Source: Thermoproteota archaeon
GTDB taxonomy: Archaea > Thermoproteota > Thermoprotei > Thermoproteales > Thermocladiaceae
DNA: 7,942 bases
NCBI GenBank assembly: GCA_013153895.1
Contig: JAADDN010000098.1
Location: 1-7,942, forward strand
Reading direction: 5' to 3'
Position numbers and translations under genes: made by a program. Positions 1 to 4,788 of the stretch are shown here, one piece after another. The number at the start of each line of letters is the position of its first letter. The first letter of the stretch is position 1. The notes below the pieces were generated by a model that was not told the origin of the DNA, made no database searches, and worked only from the letters and a program-made list of their open reading frames with translations.

Positions 1-805
1 CTATTGCGTCATGTATCACTGCTGCTGGATCTGCTCCATATCTATGCTTTATTACTCTGATTCCTAGTCTACGACCATGTTCTTCAAGCTGCTCTATTGC
101 TCCAGCTCTAAATGTGTCAGCTGCTGCAAAGATTACTGAGTATCCCGCATTCTTGAGTAGGTACCCTATCTTAGCTATCGTGGTCGTCTTTCCATAACCG
201 TTTGGTCCTAGGAAGAGTATTACTACTGGTGATCTCTCCTCATGAATCTTCTTTACTAGCTCCATGAAGTCTACATCTGGAACATCCTCAATAACTTTGA
301 GTATTGCTCTCTTTATACATTCTTTAACAAGCTTCTCCTTATCAGCACCAAACCTAGGTATCTTCAGGTTAGCTAGCTCAGCTTTCACAGACTCAACTAT
401 TGCTTCTGATACTTCTACAGCAACATCACACTCTACTAACTGTATGAAGAGATTATCGCATAATTTCGTTATCTTATCCTCACTAAGTTTAGTATATGTT
501 ACAGCCTCAGCTACCCTATGAACTATTCTAGAGAAGAATCCACGCTTTTCTTCAACCTTCTCCTCCTTTTTCTCCTCTACTACCTGTATAGGCTTAGCTT
601 CTACAGATCTTACCTCAACCTTAACCTCCTCACTAGGCTTCTCAACCTGTACCTGTACAGTCGCTGTCTCAGTTTTAACTTCAGGTTTAGCTTCTACCTG
701 TGCTTCTACTTTACTCTTCTCCTCCTCTTTCTTCTCCTCTTCTCTAAATAGTGATAGTATACTGTTCGTGAAACTCTTGAAAGCTTCTTTCAACTTCTTA
801 AACAT
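1..805 (-). CDS. ftsY: FtsY, signal recognition particle receptor GTPase (3' end beyond window)
   Basis: This is the SRP receptor, which docks the SRP-ribosome-nascent chain complex at the membrane and hydrolyses GTP with Ffh/SRP54 to hand the chain to the Sec channel. I translated 268 residues from ATG 805-803; the gene runs off the left edge. Residues 1-20 form a short amphipathic start. Residues 21-88 are a low-complexity, Lys/Glu/Val-rich acidic region (the A domain, thought to contact membrane or translocon). The helical N domain spans about 89-190 and the G domain begins near 194. The P-loop GPNGYGKTTT is at 200-209 and the DTFRAGA motif at 230-236, followed by AIEQLEEHGRRLG. The DARGR-type, TKLDG and C-terminal motifs lie outside the window. 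GAGG sits 7 bases before the ATG as a plausible ribosome binding site. The gene lies 66 bases after prefoldin alpha and is probably co-transcribed with it. Identification is firm. Confidence 0.96.
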   Translation of the reverse strand, partial: MFKKLKEAFKSFTNSILSLFREEEKKEEEKSKVEAQVEAKPEVKTETATVQVQVEKPSEEVKVEVRSVEAKPIQVVEEKKEEKVEEKRGFFSRIVHRVAEAVTYTKLSEDKITKLCDNLFIQLVECDVAVEVSEAIVESVKAELANLKIPRFGADKEKLVKECIKRAILKVIEDVPDVDFMELVKKIHEERSPVVILFLGPNGYGKTTTIAKIGYLLKNAGYSVIFAAADTFRAGAIEQLEEHGRRLGIRVIKHRYGADPAAVIHDAI

Positions 806-871
806 GGTGAGTCCTCGATAAAGACACTAGTTAAGTAGTAAAGAACTTTTCCTCTAATATGGGTACCAGTG

Positions 872-1348
872 CTACTTCCTCTCTGCCTTACCTTCTGCTC
901 CTCCCCTCATCATTGCGTATACTGCTGCAAGAAACTGCCTAATGTTCTCGATCCTCCTAACAACCTCAGCAAGCCTAAGTTCTAGTCTAGATTTAACATC
1001 TTCAAGCTCTCTGATCCTCCTATCGACATGGTCAAGAGCATCCTTAACGTTGAGCTCTACTACATAGTTAGCACCAACGTTCACTAGAACCTTCTCATAA
1101 TCCTCTATACGAGTCTTAACGAAGACTCCTCCACCTATCGTGGTATAGCTCTCCTCTATCTTCTGACCATCAGCTAACATCTTTATGAGGGTTCTAGTTG
1201 ACTTCAGCTCAGCTATAGATGCAGACAGGACAGCAATATCCTGCCTCAATGCTTGAGCCGTCGACTCAAGAACCTCGAGCTCCTCGACTAGTCTCGCAAT
1301 ATCTGCCTCAGTTATTCTCCTCTCTCCTCCAGGAGCTTGCTCAGACAT
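872..1348 (-). CDS. pfdA: Prefoldin alpha subunit
   Basis: This is the alpha subunit of the archaeal hexameric (alpha2-beta4) prefoldin, an ATP-independent cytosolic holdase that passes unfolded chains to the thermosome. Its 158 residues show the family architecture. The first coiled coil is at about 13-58, with heptad Leu/Ile/Ala. A beta-hairpin region at 66-99 contains IGGGVFVK (71-78) and VNVGANYVVEL (89-99), the most diagnostic stretch. The second coiled coil is at about 101-147, followed by a charged tail ending in KAERK. The length is slightly above the usual 140-150 residues because of short extensions at both ends. The ATG at 1348 is the only start that keeps the complete first coil. 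It follows the LX/L18a stop by 31 bases with no strong Shine-Dalgarno, which fits translation from a shared transcript. The LX-pfdA-ftsY order is a known archaeal association. Confidence 0.95.
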   Translation of the reverse strand: MSEQAPGGERRITEADIARLVEELEVLESTAQALRQDIAVLSASIAELKSTRTLIKMLADGQKIEESYTTIGGGVFVKTRIEDYEKVLVNVGANYVVELNVKDALDHVDRRIRELEDVKSRLELRLAEVVRRIENIRQFLAAVYAMMRGGAEGKAERK

Positions 1349-1379
1349 GTTCTCAACATCTAGATAGAGGTTACAGATA

Positions 1380-1640
1380 TTAGAATTTTACAACCTTATC
1401 AAGCATCATCAAGATCTTTATCTCGTCTCTAGCCTCCTCAGGACTTATCTCCTGTACATCATGTATCTTGATGAGCTGCCTATTGAGCTTATGTCTGCTT
1501 CCAAGTATCGAGTACGTCTTCTCTATGACCTCAGATATCTTTGTACCTAGCATCTCTATTCTGAACTTCTGCCACCTGTTCCTGATCTTCATCTCTCCAA
1601 TAACTCTATAAACCTTCACTCCCTTTATAGGCGTGGCCAT
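1380..1640 (-). CDS. rplX: Ribosomal protein LX (L18a/eL20 family)
   Basis: This is an archaeal large-subunit ribosomal protein of the LX/L18Ae (eL20) family. From ATG 1640 it has 86 residues, matching the family's usual 75-90. Recognisable parts are the N-terminal strand KVYRVIGEMKI, the following RWQKFRIEML, the helix KISEVIEKTYSILGSRHKLNRQ, and the conserved KIHDVQEISPEEARDE near the C-terminus. The frame stays open upstream to ATG 1724 and TTG 1730, which would add about 28-30 residues. That extension (MERLPPCFKSYSEEK...) resembles nothing in the family and overlaps both TATA boxes of the divergent promoter. ATG 1640 lies about 34 bases downstream of a good minus-strand TATA box, so I prefer it. 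The gene is first in the leftward operon and divergent from secE. The family call is firm; the start is fairly sure. Confidence 0.87.
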   Translation of the reverse strand: MATPIKGVKVYRVIGEMKIRNRWQKFRIEMLGTKISEVIEKTYSILGSRHKLNRQLIKIHDVQEISPEEARDEIKILMMLDKVVKF

Positions 1641-1670
1641 GATCTGCCTATGGAGACGAGGTGCTAGGGT

Positions 1671-1678
1671 ATTAATAA
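1671..1678 (-). promoter_or_regulatory. TATA box for the LX-pfdA-ftsY operon
   Basis: The minus strand reads GAAAC followed by TTATTAAT, an archaeal BRE/TATA-like element whose centre is 34 bases upstream of the LX ATG at 1640. A start 25-27 bases downstream would give a leader of about 8 bases. The palindromic TTTTAAAA at 1697-1704 could also serve this strand, with a leader of about 35 bases. Confidence 0.5.
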
Positions 1679-1696
1679 GTTTCTCTTCAGAGTAAC

Positions 1697-1704
1697 TTTT
1701 AAAA
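1697..1704 (+). promoter_or_regulatory. TATA box for the secE-spt5-rpl11 operon
   Basis: GAGTAAC followed by TTTTAAAA is a strong archaeal BRE plus TATA box. Its centre lies 38 bases before the secE ATG, predicting a start near 1726-1727 and a 12-base leader. The same octamer sits upstream of rpl1. Confidence 0.62.
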
Positions 1705-1738
1705 CATGGAGGCAGTCTCTCCATAGTCAAGGTTTGAG

Positions 1739-2116
1739 ATGCAGCGACAAGTAGCGAAGAGACAGCAGATAAGTACGCAGAAGAGTGCTGGAGGTAACAT
1801 CTTTAGGAGAATGATAGATAAGTTGATAAGTTATCTCTCGCTCGTGAAGTGGATACTCAAGGTTGCTCAGAGACCAACACCAGATCAGTTGAAGACTACT
1901 GCTAAGGTTACTCTCATAATGGTCCTCGTTGTAGGCATGTACGCGTTCATAATATCCTTGATAAGGTACATAGTATTCATGAGAGGAGCACTAGTCACAT
2001 TACCACCACCATACAACTACATCCTGATAGGAGTAATAGCTGGATCATGCCTCGGCATAGGACTCTTCGTCTACCTATCACTGAGAAGGACTGTTAAAAG
2101 TAGGGAACGTAGATAG
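1739..2116 (+). CDS. secE: SecE/Sec61-gamma translocon subunit with an extra C-terminal membrane helix
   Basis: This is the small clamp subunit of the SecYE-beta protein-conducting channel in the cytoplasmic membrane. It has 125 residues, about twice the usual archaeal SecE (roughly 55-70). Residues 1-22 are polar and Gln-rich. An amphipathic helix at about 24-44 leads into the family motif AQRPTPDQL (43-51), and the clamp transmembrane helix spans about 57-80. Beyond this there is a loop, MRGALVTLPPPYN, then a second hydrophobic helix at about 93-115 and a basic tail (RRTVKSRERR). Archaeal and eukaryotic homologues normally stop after the first helix. Position upstream of spt5 and rpl11 is the classic secE-nusG-rpl11 arrangement and supports the call. 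The ATG at 1739 is about 12 bases from the predicted transcription start; an internal ATG at 1811 (Met25) would still keep both helices. Confidence 0.88.
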   Translation: MQRQVAKRQQISTQKSAGGNIFRRMIDKLISYLSLVKWILKVAQRPTPDQLKTTAKVTLIMVLVVGMYAFIISLIRYIVFMRGALVTLPPPYNYILIGVIAGSCLGIGLFVYLSLRRTVKSRERR

Positions 2117-2127
2117 TTAACTCGATC

Positions 2128-2625
2128 ATGAGCGAGAGAGAAGAGAAGAAGACTACTACACAGACCACCACGACAGAGGACTCCTACTTTCTCATAGTTA
2201 GGACTGTTGGAGGACAGGAGTATAATGTTGCACTTATAATGAAGGCTAGAATAGAGAGCAAGAATCTTGGAATACCATCACTAATAATATTACCACAGTT
2301 GAAAGGTCTCATATTCGTGGAGAAGGGACTACCACACGTAGTGCAGAACCTCATATCAGGAATAAAACATTGTAGAGGAATGCTCAGAGGAAAAGTACCA
2401 CTATCAGAAATTATTAGAGCAATATCGAGACCAGTAGAGATACATGTTGGAGATATAGTAGAGATAGTTAGTGGACCATTCAGAGGATACAAAGGCAAGG
2501 TCATGGACATAGATAGTGAGAGTGGTACAGTAACGATAGAGATCATGGATGCAGCATCTCCAATGCCGATAACCTTAAGAATTAAAGACGTCCGCTTACT
2601 AGAACGCAAGAGAGAAGGTGAATAA
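2128..2625 (+). CDS. spt5: Transcription elongation factor Spt5 (archaeal NusG)
   Basis: This is the archaeal Spt5/NusG processivity factor, which binds the RNA polymerase clamp across the DNA cleft, usually with Spt4. Of its 165 residues, 1-18 are a Thr/Glu-rich disordered tail. The NGN domain spans about 19-103, beginning YFLIVRTVGGQEYNVA, with the diagnostic LKGLIFVE at 58-65. The KOW domain spans about 105-160 (VGDIVEIVSGPFRGYKGKV). The length is a little above the usual 145-155 because of the N-terminal tail. It starts 11 bases after the secE stop without an obvious Shine-Dalgarno, and its stop codon is one base before the rpl11 ATG. Its order between secE and rpl11 is conserved in archaea and bacteria. 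Confidence 0.96.
   Translation: MSEREEKKTTTQTTTTEDSYFLIVRTVGGQEYNVALIMKARIESKNLGIPSLIILPQLKGLIFVEKGLPHVVQNLISGIKHCRGMLRGKVPLSEIIRAISRPVEIHVGDIVEIVSGPFRGYKGKVMDIDSESGTVTIEIMDAASPMPITLRIKDVRLLERKREGE
2617..2621 (+). promoter_or_regulatory. Ribosome binding site deciding the rpl11 start
   Basis: GGTGA is a perfect archaeal Shine-Dalgarno core. It lies inside the last codons of spt5, five bases before ATG 2627. This favours ATG 2627 over the in-frame GTG at 2618, which overlaps the site itself. Confidence 0.65.
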
Positions 2626-2626
2626 T

Positions 2627-3148
2627 ATGGTCAAGAAGGTACTTAGAATACAGGTAACTCCAGGAAAAGTAAATCCAGCATCATTAAAACCACTACAGGA
2701 TGCTGGCTTCGATATAAACAAGATAGCTCAAGAGATAAATGAGAAGACGAAGATACTTACAAAATATAGAATACAGAACATCTATGTAGAGATAGAGTAC
2801 GATCCTGAGAAGAAGACCTACGAGATAAAGCCAGAGTGGCCACCGATAGGTGACCTACTGATAAGAGCTGTAGGTAAGGAAGATGGTGCACATCAGGCAG
2901 TACCTAAGGAGGTCATAGGTAACTTATCTATAGAGCAGGTAGCTGAGATAGCTTACATAAAGTTTGATGAACTGAGAAGCTACACGTTTAAGGCAGCTCT
3001 AAAACAGGTAGTGAGCACATGTAAATGTGTTGGAATAACGGTTGAGGGGAAAGATCCTAAGGAAGTTCTGAAGCTAATAGATGCTGGACAGTATGATGAC
3101 GTGATTAAGAAGTATGAGGAGAAGTTGAAACAGGAGGGAAGACTGTAG
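2627..3148 (+). CDS. rpl11: Ribosomal protein L11 (uL11), divergent N-terminal loop
   Basis: L11 forms the base of the GTPase-associated centre of the large subunit, binding 23S rRNA and contacting elongation factors and the stalk. It has 173 residues from ATG 2627, chosen by the GGTGA at 2617; a GTG at 2618 would add three. The C-terminal rRNA-binding domain is recognisable: VIGNLSIEQVAEIAYIK (96-112), FKAALKQVVSTCKCVGITVEGKDP (121-144), then a helical tail. The N-terminal domain keeps the fold pattern (KVLRIQVTPGKV, INEKTK at 37-42, VEIEYDPEKKTYEIK). However, the near-invariant PGPPLGPxLGxLG segment is replaced by NPASLKPLQDAGFD at 16-29, about two residues shorter. The usual GT..S.G of the C-domain reads STCKCVG. 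Context (spt5 before, rpl1 after) leaves little doubt it is the genomic L11 locus. Confidence 0.92.
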   Translation: MVKKVLRIQVTPGKVNPASLKPLQDAGFDINKIAQEINEKTKILTKYRIQNIYVEIEYDPEKKTYEIKPEWPPIGDLLIRAVGKEDGAHQAVPKEVIGNLSIEQVAEIAYIKFDELRSYTFKAALKQVVSTCKCVGITVEGKDPKEVLKLIDAGQYDDVIKKYEEKLKQEGRL

Positions 3149-3154
3149 CACAAC

Positions 3155-3162
3155 TTTTAAAA
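3155..3162 (+). promoter_or_regulatory. Internal TATA box for rpl1
   Basis: TTTTAAAA in the 37-base gap between rpl11 and rpl1 has its centre 27 bases before the rpl1 ATG. Transcription would start at or within a base or two of the ATG, giving a leaderless rpl1 mRNA. No Shine-Dalgarno is visible before this ATG. The octamer is identical to that before secE. Confidence 0.58.
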
Positions 3163-3185
3163 TCTCTAAAAACTAGACAGAGACA

Positions 3186-3845
3186 ATGTTCAACCTAGAC
3201 GAGATTATAAGAGCAGTAGAAGAAGCAAAAAGGAGAGCAAAAAAGAGGAGGTTTATACAGAGTGTTGACATAATAGTTAAACTTAGAGATGTAGATCCAA
3301 AGAAGAGACCTGACGATAGAATAAACATCACTATACCACTACCACATCCACTACCAAACAAGGTACCTAAGATATGTGTGATAGCTTCAGGAGCAGCAGT
3401 ACTAGCAGCAAGAGAAGCAAAAGCAGATACAATATTAACAAAGGAGGATCTTGAGAAGCTTGCAGGAAATAAGAAGGCCATAAAGAAGCTTGCTCAGGAG
3501 CATGACTTCTTCGTAGCAACACCAGACATGATGGTGCTAGTAGGTAGAATCATGGGTCCAATACTTGGACCTAGAGGAAAGATGCCTGAAGTAGTTCCAC
3601 CAAACGTAGATATGAGATCAGTAATAGAGAGATTAAGGAGAAGTACTAGAGTTAGAGTGAAAGATCAACCACAGTTCATGACTAGGGTAGGAAGCGAGAT
3701 CATGGATAGTAAGGAGATTGCTGAGAACATAGTGACAGTACTTGAAGAAGTAATGAGGAGGAAGTATCCGAGAGAGAAGATTGAGTGGACTAAGGTCAAG
3801 CTCACGATGGGTCCTCCAGTAGATATGAATCCATTCAAGGAATAG
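3186..3845 (+). CDS. rpl1: Ribosomal protein L1 (uL1)
   Basis: L1 forms the mobile L1 stalk of the large subunit, which binds deacylated tRNA at the E site; in several archaea and bacteria it also represses its own mRNA. Its 219 residues match the archaeal length of about 215-220. Domain I is formed by about 1-65 and 155-219. Domain II, about 66-155, contains the conserved MGPILGPRGKMPEVVPPN at 123-140. The C-terminus carries KLTMGPPVDMNP. The start ATG is the only one compatible with the full domain I. It lies 37 bases after rpl11, behind a TATA box placed for a leaderless transcript. In most archaea rpl10 and rpl12 follow; here a convergent nuclease gene begins 4 bases after the stop. I see no clear hairpin or T-tract there. 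Confidence 0.97.
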   Translation: MFNLDEIIRAVEEAKRRAKKRRFIQSVDIIVKLRDVDPKKRPDDRINITIPLPHPLPNKVPKICVIASGAAVLAAREAKADTILTKEDLEKLAGNKKAIKKLAQEHDFFVATPDMMVLVGRIMGPILGPRGKMPEVVPPNVDMRSVIERLRRSTRVRVKDQPQFMTRVGSEIMDSKEIAENIVTVLEEVMRRKYPREKIEWTKVKLTMGPPVDMNPFKE

Positions 3846-3849
3846 TAAT

Positions 3850-4632
3850 CTAAATAACTTGAGAAGTAACGTACCTACATAGGTGACGATACTCACACTT
3901 TCTACATCTAGACTTACAGTCAATAGGAACATATATGCCTCTAGTACCTAGCCAGTATCCTAGAGCCCAGTCAAGGTATCTGAAAGCTGCACTATCACTC
4001 TCATATACATGTATAGAATATTTCTCACCTCTCACAGTAATCTCAGAACCACCATACTTCTCTATGAGTACTATAGCTCTATTTAGAAGCTTCTTACGTA
4101 TATTATCTGTAAGCTCAACATCCCTAGAGACCTTAACTATGATAACATTCATATCTTCTGCAAGCTCGTTAACCCTCAACATATATGAGTATAATTGTGC
4201 TTGAACGTACTCGCATGTAAAAACCTTACCAATCCATCTACGCGTAGTCTTAAGCTCTACTAGAGCTATAGGTTCACCATCGTCAAATATTACAGCATCA
4301 GGAACTCCAAGTATGGGGACACTCTTATATACTATTGCTAGAGGAAACGAAGCTACGACTCTCCTATACGTTAGTATTCTATCAATAAGCTCTTCAGTAC
4401 TCAACTTCTCACCTCTAAACATCTCCTCATGAATTAGAGTACCAAGCTTCATCTCCTCAGTCTCAACCTTACCTTCTCTATACATTAGCTCAAGCTTATG
4501 CTCGCAGTAATATTGTTGAGCTATCTCGGAAACAATTAGGTACTTCTTATCGAACTTGAGACCTCGAGCATATACTCTACCTAGAGCTATATCTAGCACT
4601 AGCTCAGAAATCTTCTTAATATTATCAATCAT
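3850..4632 (-). CDS. Cas4-like RecB-family Fe-S nuclease, stand-alone
   Basis: This is a PD-(D/E)XK nuclease of the Cas4/Dna2-C (RecB exonuclease, DUF83) type. Of 260 residues, the Fe-S ligands are one upstream cysteine (YYCEHKLEL, Cys43) and a C-terminal cluster CX2CX5C at Cys243, Cys246 and Cys252, with an extra Cys239. The nuclease core shows His68 in GTLIHEE, Asp112 in GVPDAVI, Glu126-X-Lys128 in VELKTT and the QAQLYSYML motif at 144-152. All expected catalytic positions are present, so it is probably an active DNA exonuclease/endonuclease. Residues 1-30 are an extension before the usual Cas4 start. No cas1, cas2, csa genes or CRISPR repeats are in the window, so a role in spacer acquisition cannot be assumed; DNA repair is the alternative. 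It converges on rpl1. The ATG at 4632 has a TATA-like box 27 bases upstream. Confidence 0.85.
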   Translation of the reverse strand: MIDNIKKISELVLDIALGRVYARGLKFDKKYLIVSEIAQQYYCEHKLELMYREGKVETEEMKLGTLIHEEMFRGEKLSTEELIDRILTYRRVVASFPLAIVYKSVPILGVPDAVIFDDGEPIALVELKTTRRWIGKVFTCEYVQAQLYSYMLRVNELAEDMNVIIVKVSRDVELTDNIRKKLLNRAIVLIEKYGGSEITVRGEKYSIHVYESDSAAFRYLDWALGYWLGTRGIYVPIDCKSRCRKCEYRHLCRYVTSQVI

Positions 4633-4655
4633 TCAGTTACGTATAGACGAACACC

Positions 4656-4663
4656 TAAATTAG
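4656..4663 (-). promoter_or_regulatory. TATA-like box for the Cas4-like gene
   Basis: The minus strand reads CTAATTTA. Its centre is about 27 bases upstream of ATG 4632, predicting a leaderless transcript. It is weaker than the TTTTAAAA boxes elsewhere in the window, and there is no Shine-Dalgarno. Confidence 0.4.
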
Positions 4664-4752
4664 TCTATTGCGCAACATGGTTTACATAGGCTAGTGAAAG
4701 TATGAGGATCCTATGAGTGACTTAATGCCATCTCTAGTTATTGATAGAGTGA

Positions 4753-4762
4753 AATTTTTAAC
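4753..4762 (+). promoter_or_regulatory. TATA box for the ABC importer operon
   Basis: GTGAA followed by ATTTTTAAC is an A/T-rich BRE/TATA element centred about 31 bases before ATG 4789. It predicts a start near 4783 and a leader of about 6 bases. No Shine-Dalgarno precedes the ATG. Confidence 0.5.
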
Positions 4763-4783
4763 AAGGTTAACTATTGAAACCTT
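4763..4783 (+). repeat. Candidate operator: AAGGTT-N9-AACCTT inverted repeat
   Basis: Perfect 6-base arms at 4763-4768 and 4778-4783 are separated by 9 bases. The repeat begins directly after the TATA box and reaches the predicted transcription start, the usual place for an archaeal repressor that blocks polymerase recruitment. The operon looks like a metal or metal-complex importer, so a DtxR/MDR1- or Fur-like regulator is a reasonable guess; no regulator gene is in the window. A hexamer pair this close can also occur by chance. Confidence 0.35.
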
Positions 4784-4788
4784 AGCAT

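Larger units (their letters stand above)
1648..1726. repeat. Inverted 9-mer flanking the divergent LX/secE promoter
   Basis: TCTCCATAG occurs on the plus strand at 1718-1726 and on the minus strand at 1656-1648, giving a perfect 9-base inverted repeat around the divergent TATA boxes. Both copies are preceded by GTC or GTCTC and followed closely by CA. Each copy starts about 18 bases from the centre of the TATA box reading toward it and ends at the predicted transcription start. It could be a shared initiator/5' leader element or a paired operator. That role is inference; the repeat itself is directly visible. Confidence 0.55.
4633..4788. other. Divergent intergenic region, Cas4-like gene / ABC importer
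   Basis: At 156 bases this is the longest non-coding stretch in the window. It holds a TATA-like box for each direction, two 8-base palindromes (TTGCGCAA at 4668-4675 and AGGATCCT at 4705-4712), a loose CATAGG/CCTATG inverted pair (4685-4690 and 4710-4715), and the AAGGTT/AACCTT inverted repeat next to the importer start. I see no RNA gene or convincing small gene. Confidence 0.5.

Noticed and set aside
264..751. Two plus-strand open frames of 85 and 77 codons
   Set aside because: They are antisense shadows of the ftsY acidic A domain and N domain. The Leu/Phe/Tyr-rich appearance is simply the complement of Lys/Glu codons.
1641..1730. N-terminal extension of LX from TTG 1730 or ATG 1724
   Set aside because: The added residues do not resemble the LX family, would make the protein too long, and overlap both TATA boxes. 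ATG 1640 has a promoter at normal spacing.
3846..3849. A bidirectional terminator between rpl1 and the Cas4-like gene
   Set aside because: The gap is only 4 bases, and neither strand shows a clear T-tract or hairpin near the stop codons.
3935..4204. 89-codon plus-strand frame opposite the Cas4-like gene
   Set aside because: The opposite strand holds a complete nuclease with all family motifs, so this frame is a shadow.
4668..4715. Palindromes TTGCGCAA and AGGATCCT and the CATAGG/CCTATG pair
   Set aside because: Each is short enough to be expected by chance, and none has a fixed relation to a predicted promoter; no hairpin with a T-tract results.
3850..4788. A CRISPR-Cas locus around the Cas4-like gene
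   Set aside because: No repeat-spacer array and no other cas gene is visible on either side within the window.
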